DNA of 64,000 nucleotides from Garcia nutans (GCA_947685225.1 CANTUV010000007.1:13040501-13104500), one strand, 5' to 3'; counted from the stretch's first letter, positions 23,740 through 36,725 are shown. Translations and numbers: made by a program. The notes: generated by a model not told the origin, from the sequence alone.

Positions 23740-25341
23740 CAAAGAAAATGCATTGAGTTGTGATGCTAAGATTTCCTCATATTTGAAGACTAATTAATAA
23801 GCATTATTGGCGGATGATGATGGTCGAAGACACACCCATTTCAGGTCTTTGAATTAGGAAAGGATTGATTCTGGCTTTTTGTATGATTATTGATGTTCTT
23901 TACATGAACCTTATAATGGAATTGACCCCTTTCCTGTATTTCTTTCTTTTTGGTTTTATTTTAATTGTTTTCTTCCATAATTGGATATAGCATTGCATAT
24001 TTCTAATGTCCATCAAAATCAGCCTTTCTTGATATGTGTGGTGTGGGCAAATGAGTGAGAGAGAAAGTTCAATTTTAATTGGGTTGCAACAGCTGCTTTG
24101 CTTTTAATAATGTCACTTTTATTCAATCTTAAACAACACATAATTACTAATTAATACAAAAAACAAGTCCAGGAAAAACAAAATTGGAAATGCTGCATGC
24201 ATGATAGATTCAAGAATCACTATGAGTAGTTCAGCAGGCTTTTGTTTTGTTTTTTCATTTTTCTCAGAGCAATAAATTAGGATGGCTTTAAGCATCTAAT
24301 CTCTTTTTTTTTTCTTTCATATTGGGTTCCAATAGAAAGTTGCGATTATTAGTAATTAATGTTACATAGAATTTTTTTTTTAATGAAAAATTACAATTAT
24401 TTTTTATGGATTGAACACCTAATAAGGAGAAAAGAACTCAAACTCAAGACTTTTTCTCAATAGAACAAAACCTTTTAAATATCAAATCTGTAAAAACTTA
24501 AAAAAAAATTAATAATTTGCAGATAAGAACCTGATGCTCGTGATGCTCATCATTCTTTAAAAGCATAAATTATTGCAATGCTCAAGTTAAAAAAGTGAGT
24601 CAATTCCAACTTTAGTTTGCTTGCTTTCCTTTTCAAGGTGAATATTAGCCTCAATTTTTTTCACTTGAAAAACCATTTGTAGTTCACCAACACCTTTTAA
24701 CTAATTTGTGTTGAATTTGGGTCATGGACCCGAATATTCAGTCATGGAAGTATTCGATCCGAATCCATAAATAAGTGATAAAATGGGCATTTGTTTAGTT
24801 GAGTAGACATATATATAAATAGATGAGAAAAAAATTATGTTCTCAATATTGTTTTAATGGGGATATGTTTTTGCTGTCTCCCATGTACAATCCTCCCATT
24901 AATTGACTTTTAATATATTCTTGGCTTTCTTTTAGCTGGCCATGATGTTACTTTCCTTCATTTGCTTTTTAGATGTTAAGCAAATTATGCCCAATTTCAA
25001 GTGGACAAGTTCCCTTACCATCTATGTGATAATGGGTCCATGTCTAATTAACTTCTTTCTTCTTTTTTTTTTCTTAAAGTACTTGTTATATTTTGAATTC
25101 AAATTCAGAATTCTACAATGTTTAACTAAACTTAAGCTTGTTGATATACATATTAAACATTTTTAGAAACAAACATATATACTCATATTAATTAAATTTA
25201 ACCACATCATCTTATATTCTTATCCAATTTATTATTCCTTATACACGTAAAAGAATAAATGAAAAAAGAAATAAAAATGAAAAAAAATTAAAGATGCACC
25301 TTCCTTCTTGTTCTTGAATATATATATTGGGATATATAAAG
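23740..25341. other. 3' flank of the zinc-finger gene and AT-rich spacer
   Basis: About 250-300 bp after the stop codon are probably 3' UTR (GT- and T-rich, no clear AATAAA). The rest is AT-rich without recognisable genes or transposon ends. The short frame at 24942-25166 is compositional. Confidence 0.6.
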
Positions 25342-25399
25342 TTTTTTGAACAGAAGAAGATATATATTAAGAAGATTGAAAGTCATACAAAACTATATC

Positions 25400-26825
25400 A
25401 TATAGTTAGGTAGGATGCTTGGATATCCAATCTGTTTTTAACATAGATTTTTGAATTGCAGATGCAATCTAATCCACAGTTCTATTGTCCTTTCTAGGAA
25501 CATGTTTAAACATATATAATCTAAAATTTCCAACTAACTTCCTAATGATCAGCACTATTGCTTCAATTTCCCAATTACAATCATGAATATCGTTGATTGC
25601 ATTAATCAAAAGGAGTCAGTCTGACTCAAAATAGCAGCAGCCAAGACTTAAAGAGGATGAGTTCTGAACAGCAAATGTATAACACTTGAGCTTCATTTTT
25701 TTAGTGCAAAGCTGGATTTAATTAGACATGCTACTCCATCAAAAGTCTTTCCCAACAAATTTCCTAAAGATGACCACGACTCCAACAAATGAAGAAAATG
25801 AAATATAAGTAGCATTTGAATTCACTTTAGTCCATCCTCTTTCAGGAGGAGTCCAATTAGCTTGGGGCGAAGATTGAAGACTCAAAATGTTCCTAAAACT
25901 AGGAGGAGTCTAATTGCATCATTGGCTTTGACAAAATAAATACATGAAGATTAGCTTTGTAAAAGATTAGTTTTGGGTCAGAAGAAACACCCTTAAAATA
26001 AAAACAATTTCTGGCTTTCTAGATCTGCTAGCACAAGCATCCAATTTATGATAAAATTTGATTACCCTCAGCTCCCTTGAATAAGCTGCACATCAGACCA
26101 CCAATTTAAAAAGGAATTTGTGTTAAGGGCTAGAGGAAGAAACAATAACGCTTTAGCATATTGACACTTGAATAAAAGATGAATGGTAGGTTCTTCTTCA
26201 GCAAAACATATGGGGCAAATATCACTAGAACACAAAATTCTCTTAATTAGATTTGATAAAATAGGAATTGAATTAGAACACAGCCTGCACAGAAAACATT
26301 TAACTATTGTCTGAACCTGTAGATGCTAGAAGGATTTTCATTGATCAGAATTATTATTTGAACTTTCTATATAAGGAGATAAATAATCAAAATTGCAAAG
26401 AAAATGGCAAATTATTTGAAAATTTCTAGAAAAATGATACTTCCACCATATTTTTTTTAATTTTTACTTTTTTACTTAAAGTATTTTAGTCATTTTATTA
26501 TAAAATCATTATAAATTATATACAATTTATAAATTTATTATAAATTTATAAACTAATAAAAATATGATATTTTAATAAATATTTTATAAATTCTTATATT
26601 TTGATAAATATTTTATAAATATATTATATTTAGAATTATTTTCAATTTTTCTTATATTTTTGTCAAAAGCCCCAAAATTCTTTCCTTTTTTTTTTATCAA
26701 ACTGCATACTAATTTATCATAGAAAAAGGACCAATAGAAATTTTATGAATGGCAGCAGCCTCAGGCTCTAAAAATATATTGGAAATAAGATATCTATTCC
26801 AAAACTGCTCATTCAAAATAAGATC
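25400..26825 (-). pseudogene. LINE A ORF2 C-terminal part: zf-RVT and RNase H remnants
   Basis: Read on the minus strand, ICPICFAEEEPTIHLLFKC at about 26180-26240 is the Cys/His-rich zf-RVT segment that follows reverse transcriptase in plant LINEs. Further on, near 25430-25650, an RNase H-like tail with FKHVPRKDNRT precedes the 3' end. Several stops break the frame. The AT-rich block 26440-26700 does not read as LINE sequence and may be an insertion or a slippage expansion. Confidence 0.6.
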
Positions 26826-26898
26826 CTTTTTTTTTAAACCCAAATCTCAAAGTATTATTAATCAAGTAAAAAAAAATCACCAGAAACAAAAGAAGAAT

Positions 26899-29800
26899 TC
26901 AACCAAGGTCATCTAATCCCCAACCAATAGGCTGACCCCGATATACACCCAAACTAAGACCTTGACTTTGAATCTTCCACAATGACATCAAAAAGAAACA
27001 AAGGAACCACATTCCAAACATGAAGAGAAGCATGAGAATGAGCCGCGCTAGCAAGACTATGAGCTGCAATATTCGCTTCCCTTCGAATCTAGTGTAATTT
27101 TGAGCCACCATCTCTTTCCAATAGCAAACGACAATCAGTACAAATGGAACCAAATTCATTAAAACTAACATCAATTGAACAAATTTCGAAGTAAGCCTCC
27201 TTACAATCAATCTCAACATCAATGTTTTTCCAACCAACATCAAAAACCAAACTCAAAGCCTTCCTTGTACCATAACCTCTGCTAGTTTTGGATTTGATGT
27301 TGTTCCAAGCTTTCCTTATACCATAACCTCTGCTAGTGTTGGTTGTAAAATCCCAACCATAGAATTAGTTATAGCCCCTAAAAAAATCTCCCGTTTCATC
27401 TCTCAATGCAGCTCCCATACCTGTTTTATTCATATTCTTAAAAATAGATGCATCAACATTGAGTTTGATTCTTTCATAAGAAGGATTCTACCATAACAAA
27501 ATAGCTGCTTCAACAGATTCTCACCTTAATAAAGAAGATTCATTCTAAGTATTAAGCCAATCAGTAGCTAATGAGCTTGTTGCATAGACAATTTGGATCA
27601 GAGAAGATGAGACCTTGCTCCACAATAACTTCGATGCCACTTACACTCCAAAGCAAAGATGCAAACTAAAGTACCATCTCCTCACCTGCACACAACCCAG
27701 TAGTTAAAAAAGAAGAAATATCATCTCCAGGTAGAGACAAATTAGCACAATTCCACACTGCAATCGACTTAGAATAATGGATAAAAACATTAGCAAAATC
27801 CTCCAATTTTCCACAACTATCACAACCTAGAATAACATTCAATCCCTTCTGAATTAACCTTTTCTTTGTAGGAACAAAATCTCTCAACAATCTCCACAAA
27901 AATAACTTTACCTTAGGAGGAATGTTTGTACCTAAAGCTGCTGCCATGGTCTTTGTATCACCTCTGCATGAAGACCCTGTAAATTAATTGCAACATGATA
28001 ACCTGATTTTACACTATACAGACCATTATTTGTAAAATGCCATAAACATGTATCATACTCAAGAGACTCGCTCAAAGGCATTGCTAAAATATTATTACCA
28101 TCCATTGGTACAAACTGATTTAGTTTTGCTAATCCCATCCTTCCCCATCAGAATGCATCAGCTCATTCACTTTTAAATCATACAAACCCTCCACCATTGT
28201 AGATTGTACAAAGAAAGACTCATCATTATCAATCCATGGATCACCCCATACCCTAAGAGAAGAATGGAACCCAACTCTCCATCTCAACCCTCGTTTCAAC
28301 ACCGACAATGAATGTAAGAGACTCCTCCAAACGTAACTGGGATTAGATCCCTCAGTAGCATTTATGAAATCCACTCCAGGAAAATATTTAGTCTTCAGTA
28401 ACCTTGAAACCAAAGAATTAGGCTGCGAAAAAAGTCTCCAACCTTGTTTGGCTAACATTACCAAATTAAACTAATGCAGATTTCTAAATCCAAGTCCACT
28501 TGCTCTTTTAGACAAACACAAACGATCCCAAGAGAGCCAAATAATCATTCTCTTTGCTCCTTCTCTAGAACCCCACTAGAAGTTATTCATCATTTTATGC
28601 AGTTCATCACATAATGAGAGGGGCAATAAAAAAATTATTCATACAAAAAATTGGAATTGCTTGTGCCACCATTTTTACCAAAATTTCCTTTCCCGCAGCA
28701 GGTAAAAAATTATTGTGCCAACTCTGAATACGCTTATTGATTCTTTCCCTTAAAAATGAAACAATTTGTCTTTTATTCCTCCCAATTAGAGATGGAAAAC
28801 CCATTTACCTACCATGATCAAGAGTCAACGAGACACCAAGCAATGCCTATATTTCCTGACAAGTATCTAGATGTGTGTTGGGAGACAAAAAAAATCCCTG
28901 AGTTAGAAAAATTGATTGCCTGTCCCAAAGCCGCCTCTTAAGAGCTAAGAATATACTTATTTTTATTACTTTCAAATCGATTTGCCTTAAAAAAAGAACA
29001 AACTATCATATGCAAAAAGCAGATGTGATACACTAGGACTAAGGCGACTATTGCGACAACCATGAATTGAGCCTTCCATTTCAGCTTTAGATAACATACT
29101 AGAAAGACCCTCAGCATATAAAATAAAAAGATATGGTGAAAGAGGATCACCTTGCTGAAGGCCATGATTAGGTATGATTGGTTCAATCTCCCTCCCATTA
29201 TAGCAAACAGAATAAGAAACCGAGCTGACATACTCCATGATTAAAGCTACTCATCTCTAATCAAAACCCATTTGAAGAAGCACTAACCATAAATAATTCC
29301 AATTCATTATGTCATATGCCTTTGATATATCTACTTTTAATGCCGCATAGTTTTTCATTTGACATAGTGAAGCAACTCAAAGGCAACAATAACATTGTCA
29401 GTTATAAGGTGTCTAAGGATAAAAGCATATTGAAACTCTGAAATTATGGAAGGTAGAAGAACCTTCAGTCGATTAGCAAGAACCTTTGTTAATATTTTGT
29501 AAATAGCATTACGTAGCACAATCGGTCTCAGGTCCTTGACACTACTTGGATTATCAGTCTTAGGCATAAGAATAATATTAGTATGGTTCAATGAAGAAGG
29601 GAAATTACCTTGATTCAACCACTGAACACATTCTTGAATCACTTTAGGTCCCATTACATGCCAAAAGGTTTGAAAGAAAGCCGGATTCATACCATCCGGT
29701 CCTAGAGCTTTATTCGAGTGCATACTGAAGATGGCCTCCTTAAACTTATGAACTTGGAAAGGTGCCAATAACCGTTGATTATCTGCCATTGACACCCTTG

Positions 29801-31252
29801 ACCGAACATAAGCAATCACCTCGTCATGATAACCATCATGACCACCAGTGGCGGAGTCAGGACAGGCAGGGGGACTGAAACTGAGATGCCCCATGGGATT
29901 GAGGGAGCTGAGCTGCTGAGGGGCTAAAGGGAGGCTGAGGGAGGCTGAAACTGAGGGACTGAGGGGCTGAGGGAGTTGAAGTTCTCGTTCTTTTACATCT
30001 CCGGCGGCCGGCAGGGGTCATCAGCCCCCACACTACCCCCACCTGCCTCCGCCCCCTACACATATTTGTAAAATAAGATAAGACAATTTCATCCAAACTT
30101 GCTGGGTCTGAAACCCAATGCCCAGCGTCATTCATTAGAGCTCTTGCCCAGTTTTTCCTTCTCCTTGTAGATGCCAAGCTATGAAAAAATTTTCAATTCT
30201 GATCACCATACTGTAGCTAATGTTGTTTCAACCTCTGCTTCAAATAAAATTCTTCTTGCATTAAGCACTGATTCATCTTCTGACTAAGCAAATCAACTGT
30301 TTGGAAGTCATTACAATTTCGAGCATAATCAATCCTTGAAGTCAAAACTTGAACTCGTCTCTTGAAATTAACCCTCACAAATTTGCTCCAGTCTACCAAA
30401 TCTTTACCACACTCAACGATTCGAGAGAGAACATTCTGCTGATTGCGAGTTCCAGCAATTTTCAACAGCAACACCAATACTTGAATCTTTTAATCATGGA
30501 TTCTCAAATCGAAGCGTCCATTTATGTCTCCGAAAAAGATTATGCTGCAAAACCAATTTAATCGGCGAATGATCAGATATGAAGACACAAGATTAACCAA
30601 CACATGTTGCGAAAACATATGGAGCCAATTATCAATAGCGAACATCATATCCAGCCACTCAAGAACACGATCACTCTCACTGGTTCCTTTCCGCCAAGTA
30701 AACCTAAACCCCTGCATTGGTAAATTCGAAAGAGAACAATCTTGGATAGCCTGATTGAAACCCTGTATTAGTGATGGAGGTTGAGGAGCATCACCAATTT
30801 ATCTTCAGAACTAAGAATGTCGTTAAAATTTCAATGTAGATAACCGAGATAAAGAATAGAGCAGATTTCATGATTGTTGTCTTCTTCCTCTGTCAGGAAA
30901 CCCATAAAAGCAAGTTAACCTCTACTGAAAATTAAAAGGATCCATCAACAAAAATATTAATATGGTTAGAAGAAATGCCTGTGATAGTTAAAAAGGGATC
31001 CTTTCAGAAAATAGCAAGTCCCTCAGATCTACCAATCCAATCAACCACAAAACAACCATCGAAGCTCAATTGCACCTTCAATCTCTCAATATAAGTAGTA
31101 AGAACCAGAGTCTCCATAAGGAAGACTATACTTGGCTTTTCAAAGGACACTATGTCCTTCAAATAAATCGTTGATTTCAGTGGGTCTACAAAAGCAGAAC
31201 CCACCGCTATTCCATTATTTGGGTGAAGGTTTTCAGGATCAAATGGAGACAT
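26899..31252 (-). pseudogene. LINE B ORF2: endonuclease, reverse transcriptase, zf-RVT, RNase H
   Basis: From the ATG at 31250-31252 the endonuclease segments are KPSIVFLMETLVLTTYIERL near 31120 and GFRFTWRKGT with RVLEWLDMMF near 30640. Reverse transcriptase is readable at 29355-29894 (KALGPDGMNPAFFQ, LRPIVLRNAIYKILTKVLA) and 28987-29238 (LQQGDPLSPYLFILYAEGLS). Its catalytic motif reads FAYDSL instead of FADDSL, so one of the two active-site Asp residues is gone. The thumb and connection segments (28129-28804), zf-RVT (27666-27947, FLWRLLRDFVPTKKRL) and an RNase H tail (26899-27243) follow in several frames. ORF2 nicks DNA and reverse transcribes the LINE RNA; this copy is inactive. Confidence 0.85.
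29846..30057. mobile_element. GC-rich ~210-bp insertion in LINE B, possible hAT-like MITE
   Basis: LINE B protein similarity breaks between SYFTNMC and GGHDGYHDEVIAYV, and the gap holds about 210 bp of GC-rich, GGGGCTGAG-repetitive DNA unlike either side. The left end has GTGGCGGAGTCAGG, and the right end, reverse complemented, has GGGGCGGAGGCAGG, an imperfect inverted repeat. Ends of the GTGGCGGAGCCAGG type are common in plant hAT-derived miniature elements. I could not find a convincing 8-bp target duplication, so the class is uncertain. Confidence 0.4.
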
Positions 31253-31479
31253 AGCAGAGAAACATGATTCTGATGGTCAATAGTCTTCCTAAATCTCTTC
31301 TTGGGGTTTTCAATATCCATTATGATTAATTCAAAAAGTTCATGGGGCTGAAGACCCGTAACCGACCCATGAACCAAAGAAAGCCCAGGTCTTGAATTAG
31401 AATTTTCACCAACTAACATTTGATTCAACCCTCTATCAGCACATCCCAAAATACATTCAAAACCCCATGATTCTGCTCT
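31207..31479 (-). pseudogene. LINE B ORF1 C-terminal part, separated by the copia insertion
   Basis: The reading AESWGFECILGCADRGLNQM continues ORF1 immediately beyond the copia target duplication. It ends with a stop at about 31207, overlapping the start of ORF2 (ATG at 31250-31252) by some 46 bases. The part upstream of 31480 in the same frame belongs to the copia LTR and is not LINE protein. Confidence 0.65.
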
Positions 31480-31484
31480 ATAAC

Positions 31485-32081
31485 TGTTAGGATATTGTGA
31501 AATGAGATATACAATTATAATTAAAGTAAAAATGAGAAACAAATAAAAATAACGAACACTAAAATTTTATGTAGAAAAATCTCCAAATTAATTAGAGTAA
31601 AAAACCACAGGCAAATTGTAAAAGAATTTTATTATAGCAAAAAGATTACAACAATTTCTTTCTAAAATAAAGAGAGCACAATTGACAATATTCTCTCTTA
31701 TAATAAAAAAAATTAAACACTCTCTCTCTAATAAAATGAAAGATAATATTTATGAGAAATCTCACTTTTCTCTCTAAAACTCTCTAATAATTTTTTGGAA
31801 TGAATTTTAAGTGAAACCTAAATGATTTATATAGGCTTCAAAAATAGGTTGGTAGAATTTTGTCAATAGTTAGATAACTCATTTACCAAAATTAGGCATC
31901 TCCATTTTTGACATTCATTACCTAAGTTAGGCACCTCCATTTTAAACTAAGAATTATCTAAGTTAGGCATCTTCATTTTATATTAAGAATTACCTAATTT
32001 AGGCACTTCCATTTTTTACCAAGAATGATCTAAGTTAGGTATATTTATTTTTTACTCTACAAAATGGACTTTACTACAACA
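31485..32081 (-). repeat. 3' LTR of the nested copia element (597 bp)
   Basis: In plus-strand reading it begins TGTTAGGATATTGTGAAAT and ends GGACTTTACTACAACA. The adjoining bases 32082-32095, read on the minus strand as AAGTGGGAAATA, form the polypurine tract. Confidence 0.9.
31886..32064. repeat. 36-bp tandem repeat inside the copia LTR, five units
   Basis: Units start at about 31886, 31921, 31957, 31993 and 32029, each opening with CCTAAGTTAGGCACCTCCAT or a variant. Three successive spacings are exactly 36 bp. The other LTR has only four units. Confidence 0.85.
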
Positions 32082-32250
32082 TATTTCCCACTTAAAGTCA
32101 CTTTTTGTAATCCTTATATCCGTTCTACACTTGCCATCTCCATGTTACTTACGTATCTGCTAGGCCTAAGGAGGATCGACTCCAAATGAACTTGTCATTA
32201 TTAATTGGCTTTGTTAACATATCTGCTAAGTTGTCTTTTGTATGAATTTT

Positions 32251-35200
32251 TTATATATCTACAATTCCTTCTTCCACCTCCTCACGAATGAAGTGATATT
32301 GAACTCGTATGTGTTTTTTCTTTGAATGAAATGCTGAATTCTTTACCAGATGCAAAGCACTCTGACTATCACAAAATAGAACAATCTTCTCTTGTATGTA
32401 TCCGAGCTCTTCTAGTAGCATTTGCAACCATATTGCCTCTTTGCTAGCTTGGGTAGCTGCGATATATTTTGCCTCTGTTGTAAAAGTAGCCACAATAGAT
32501 TACAATTTTAAAACCCAGCTTATAGCTCCTCCAGAAAAAGTAAACTCATAACCTGAGGTAGACTTGCTCTTATCGAGATCACTTGCATAATCTGAATCAA
32601 CATAGCATCTGATAGTAAAGTCTGATTCTCCATAATATAATGCAACATTTGAGGTACCCTTGATATATCTCAGGATCCTCTTTACAGCACTCCAATGCTT
32701 TTTACCAGAATTCACCATGTACCAACTAACCACTCCCACTGCTTGTGCAATGTCTAGTCTTGTACAAACCATAGTGAATATTAAGCTACCCACTACTGAT
32801 GCATATGGTACTCGAGATATTTCTATCCTCTCTGCTTCATTGCTAGGACTCATACTTGAGGATAACTAATAGGAAGAGGGGTAGAAATTGGCTTACAATC
32901 TTGCATGTTGAAGCGCCGTAGGATTTTCTTCAAATAATTTTTCTGAGAAAGTCACATCTTCCTATTACTTCTGTCTCAGTAAATTTGCATCCCTAGAATC
33001 CTATTTGCTGGTCCCAAGTCCTTCATTTCAAACTCCCTAGCCAGCTGTGCCTTTAAGTCTGTAATATGATCTTTGTTGGGGCCTGCTACCAACATGTCAT
33101 CAACATATAATAATAGAATAATGAAGTTATCATCACCAAATCTCTTGTCGTAAACACAAGGATCTGAACTATGTCTGTTGTATTCAATGCTCATGATAAA
33201 GGAATCAAATCTCTTATACCAACATCTTGGCGCCTGTTTAAGACCGTATAGAGATTTTTTCAACCTACAAACCAAGTTCTCTTTTTCTTTTTCTTCAAAA
33301 CCTTCTGGTTGAAGCATGTAGATTTCTTCTTCAAGTTCTCCATGAAGAAATGCATTTTTCACATCCAATTGCTCTAAGAATAAGTCAAATGTAGTACACA
33401 TTGCCAAGACCACTCGAATCGTTTTGAATTGAACAACGGGAGAGAATATTTCATTGAAGCTTATACCTTCTTTCTGAGCAAATCCTTTCACCACCAATCT
33501 AGCACGATATCTCTCCACTTGGTTATTGCCATCCCTTTTTATTTTTGTAAACCCATTTATTCCCGATGGCTTTCTTCCTTGTGGAAGTGAAATAAGATCC
33601 CTTGTTTTATTTTTATGAAGAGCTTCAATTTCTTCTTGCATTGCTACCATCCACAGAGAAGCTTCTTGGCCTTTTATAGTCTCATGAAAAGTTGATGGCT
33701 CTCCATCCTCTGTTAGTAAACAATATGCGATATTTTCCTCCATGATGTACTCTGAGTGCCAAGCTGGTTCTCTTCTCTCCCAAGTTGTTCGTTGAACTTG
33801 TGGAGTTGCATGCTCAGCTTTTTCTTGTTCTTCATATTCTAATGATGCTTCAGAAGCATCTGAAACTTCTTGTTCTTATCTTTGTTCAACTTGAACCATA
33901 GTAGTCTCTGATTTTTCTTTTGAAGTGCTATCATTATCTTTTTCTTATACCTTATCTTCTACAAATACAACATCCCTACTGATTAGGACCTTGTGGGCAG
34001 TGAGATCCCATAGGCGATACTCCTTGACTCCATCAGCATACCCTAAGAAAATACATTTTCTGAATTTTGGATCTAGCTTTGATGTTTCTTGGGTGTTGTA
34101 CATAACATAAACAGAACTTCCAAATGTATGTAAATGAGAATAATTAGCTGGATTACCAGTCCACATCTCCATTAGGGTTTTCAGACCAATTGCGATTGAT
34201 GGTGATCGATTGATCAAGTAATAGGTAGTATTGACTACTTCTATCCAAAATGTGTAGACAACCCTGCAGTTCTCAACATCACTCTTGTTCGTTCTAACAA
34301 GGTTCTGTTCATTCTCTGCTACTCCATTTAGTTGTGGAGTGTATGCCACCGTGAACTACCTTTTGATACCTTCTTGTTGTTAAAAGATATCAAATTTATT
34401 GCAAGTATATTCTCCTCCATTATCTGTCATTAAACACTTAATCTTCTTTTTAGTTTCAAGCTCAACTCGCGATTTGAATATTTTAAAAACTAAAAATACA
34501 TCTGTCTTATATTTTATTGGATACACCCAACATCTTCTGGAGTAATCGTTAATAAAAGATACAAAATATTTTGCTCCTCCTAGGGGCAGAACCGGTGCTT
34601 GTTAGACATCGGAATGAATTAGTTCTAAGATAACTTTACTTCTAGCAGAGGTACTACTAAATTTTAATCTGTGCTGCTTACTAGTAACATAGTGCTCACA
34701 AAAGGGTACTGAAATCTTTTTGAACCCTGGAAGCAACTTTTGTTCAACAATAATCTTCAATCTTCATTCCGACATATGGCCAAGCTTACGATGCCACATC
34801 ATTGTTAATTCTTCTGCTGAACTTGCTAATGCAGTGATGCTTCTCCTTCTTGTTGTGTTTCTCCTTTAAGCATGTACAAATTTACAACTATCTTTTCCGC
34901 TTTCATCACTACAAGTGTGCCTTTAACTATTTTCATGATCCCATATTGAATATAGGTTTTGCGCCCATTGTTATCTAATTATCCCAAAGACAATAGATTT
35001 TTCTTTAAGCCTTTGACTTGCCTTACCTCTTGGATGGTGCAAATCATACCATCATGCATCTTTAATTTAATGGTACTAATACCAGCAATCTCTAAGGTAT
35101 AACCATCTCTCATGAACACAGATCCTCCGAAGATAGGTTCATATTAATGGAACTATTCTCTCCAATGAATCATATGTCATGTTACTCCTGAATCCATAAG

Positions 35201-35340
35201 CCAGACATCAGTGAATATTCTTCTACCTTTAGTAACTGTTGTTACCTCACTGTATAAAATTTCACCATCATCTGAGGTGCTTGCTACACAACCTTGAGCA
35301 TTTGAGGACTCAGGACCTTTTTCTTTGGCTTCTCTGTTCT
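32251..35340 (-). pseudogene. Nested copia pol remnant: protease, integrase, RT, RNase H
   Basis: The protease motif DSGVT is followed by a TGA at 35177-35179 in the place of the residue before HM. Integrase shows WHRKLGHMS, LHSD, LMTDNGGEYTCNKFD and TPQLNGVAENE (34349-33945 best kept), so its three acidic catalytic residues remain although the frame has stops. Reverse transcriptase is open for 255 codons at 32976-33743, with LDVKNAFLHGELEEEIYM, LKKSLYGLKQAPRCWYK and intact YVDD at 33096-33107. RNase H follows at 32251-32853 in another frame (CYVDSDYASDLDKSKST, TTEAKYIAATQASKEAIWL). The RT segment is the best-preserved copia coding region of the window. Confidence 0.9.
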
Positions 35341-35353
35341 TCTTCAGATGCTA

Positions 35354-36110
35354 ACACTCCCTTTTATAGTGCCCTTCATTGCCACAATGATGACAGTTGA
35401 CATTCTTCTTACTTTTAAATTTTGATCTACTCTGATTTTGACTCCCACTGGGGCCATGTTCCGTTGATCTCCCTCTTGTTACTGTCAAAGTTTCAGCTTG
35501 TTGTGAGCCTCATTATCTATCTTCTTTGCTTTTGCATCTACTTTCTTCTTCAAGAACCGCAGCTGCAATATCATCGAAGACTAGAACTTCAGTGTTGTTG
35601 GTTAAGTTGATGATGAGTTGTTCATACAAATCAGGTAAACTTTAAAATAGAATTTCAGTATGCTCACCCGTCTCTATGTTATGGTCCATTGCTGCGAGCT
35701 GTGAAAATAAAGTGTTAAGGGTGTTGATGTGATTTGTCACCATATTTTATTCCATCATCCGAAGGGTGTAAAGTTTTCTCCTCAAAAAAATTTTATTGTG
35801 CAATGATTTAACCTCATATAATTTTGTCAAAGTATCTCATATCTCTTTTGCTGTATTTTTCTCGACCACACTTGACAATACTCCATCGGCTAGTGCTAGG
35901 TGCAGATTAGCAATAACATTGTCATCCATCTCATTCTACTTGTCGTCATCGGTGATCTCATCAGGCTTATCTCTAATTGCCGTCAAGCAGTTATCTTTTC
36001 TCAAAACTGCTTTTATTCTCATTTTTCACAATGAGAAATTACTCTCATTGAATTTCTGTATTTCTTACTTTGTTGTCATTATTGAAGTTGCTTCCTTTCC
36101 ACTAACTAGA
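35354..36110 (-). pseudogene. Nested copia gag remnant with CCHC knuckle
   Basis: Minus-strand reading gives FNESNFSLWKMRIKAVL and RDKPDEITDDDK, the start of copia gag. LHLALADGVLSSVVE, LYTLRMME and LFSQLAAMDHNIETGE follow, and the intact zinc knuckle CHHCGNEGHYKREC lies at 35354-35395. At least four in-frame stops are seen (for example after MTTK, DDDK, TAKEI and EILF). The start region lies some 60 bp after the primer-binding site. The protein would have formed the particle; it cannot be made from this copy. Confidence 0.75.
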
Positions 36111-36141
36111 TTTGATTGTAGCATAAAAAAAGGCTATAAAT

Positions 36142-36158
36142 CTGGTGCTTTGATACCA
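36142..36158 (-). other. Primer-binding site of the nested copia element
   Basis: On the minus strand TGGTATCAAAGCACCAG starts one or two bases after the LTR end. It matches the initiator-Met tRNA primer pattern of plant copia elements (TGGTATCAGAGC) with one change. Confidence 0.8.
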
Positions 36159-36159
36159 C

Positions 36160-36720
36160 TGTTAGGATGTTGTTGAACGGGATACACAATTACAACTAAA
36201 GTAGAAATGATAAATAAAATGAAAATAATGAACACTAAAGTTTTACATGGAAAAATCTTCAAATTAATTGGAGCAAAAAAACACAGACAAATTGTAGAAA
36301 GATTTTATTATAGCAAAAAGATTACAATAATTTCTTTCTAAAATAAGGAGAGCACAATTGACAATACTCTCTTTTATAATAGAAGAAATTAAACACTCTC
36401 TCTCTAATAAAAGGAAAGATAATATTTATCAGAAATCTCACTTTTCTCTCTAAAATCTCTAATAATTTTTTGGGATGAATTTCAAGTAAAAACTAAATGG
36501 TTTATATAGGCTTCAAAAATGGGTTGGTAGAATTTTGTCAATGGTTAGGTAACTCATTTACCAAAATTAGGCACCTCCATTTTTGATATTCATTACCTAA
36601 GTTAGACACCTCCATTTTAGACTAAGAATTACCTAAGTTAGGCACATCCATTTTTGACAAAGAATTACCTAAGTTAGGCATCTTCATTTTTGACCCTACA
36701 AAATGGACTTTATTACAATA
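36160..36720 (-). repeat. 5' LTR of the nested copia element (561 bp)
   Basis: In plus-strand reading it begins TGTTAGGATGTTGTTGAAC and ends ATGGACTTTATTACAATA. It has four units of a 36-bp repeat (CCTAAGTTAGGCACCTCCAT core) near 36561-36700. Confidence 0.9.
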
Positions 36721-36725
36721 ATAAC

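Larger units (their letters stand above)
31485..36720 (-). mobile_element. Ty1/copia retrotransposon inserted in LINE B ORF1
   Basis: This 5236-bp element, read on the minus strand, has LTRs at 36160-36720 (5') and 31485-32081 (3') and a perfect 5-bp target duplication ATAAC at 31480-31484 and 36721-36725. The primer-binding site and polypurine tract are in the expected places, and the order is gag, protease, integrase, reverse transcriptase, RNase H. The LTRs differ at many positions, mostly transitions, and in length by exactly one 36-bp repeat unit. RT and RNase H resemble the Tork/Tnt1-like group, which is my best guess of lineage. It interrupts LINE B, so it is younger than that insertion. 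Confidence 0.93.

Noticed and set aside
24942..25166. 74-residue hydrophobic frame
   Set aside because: T-rich DNA yields Phe/Leu-rich translation; no family match or gene structure.
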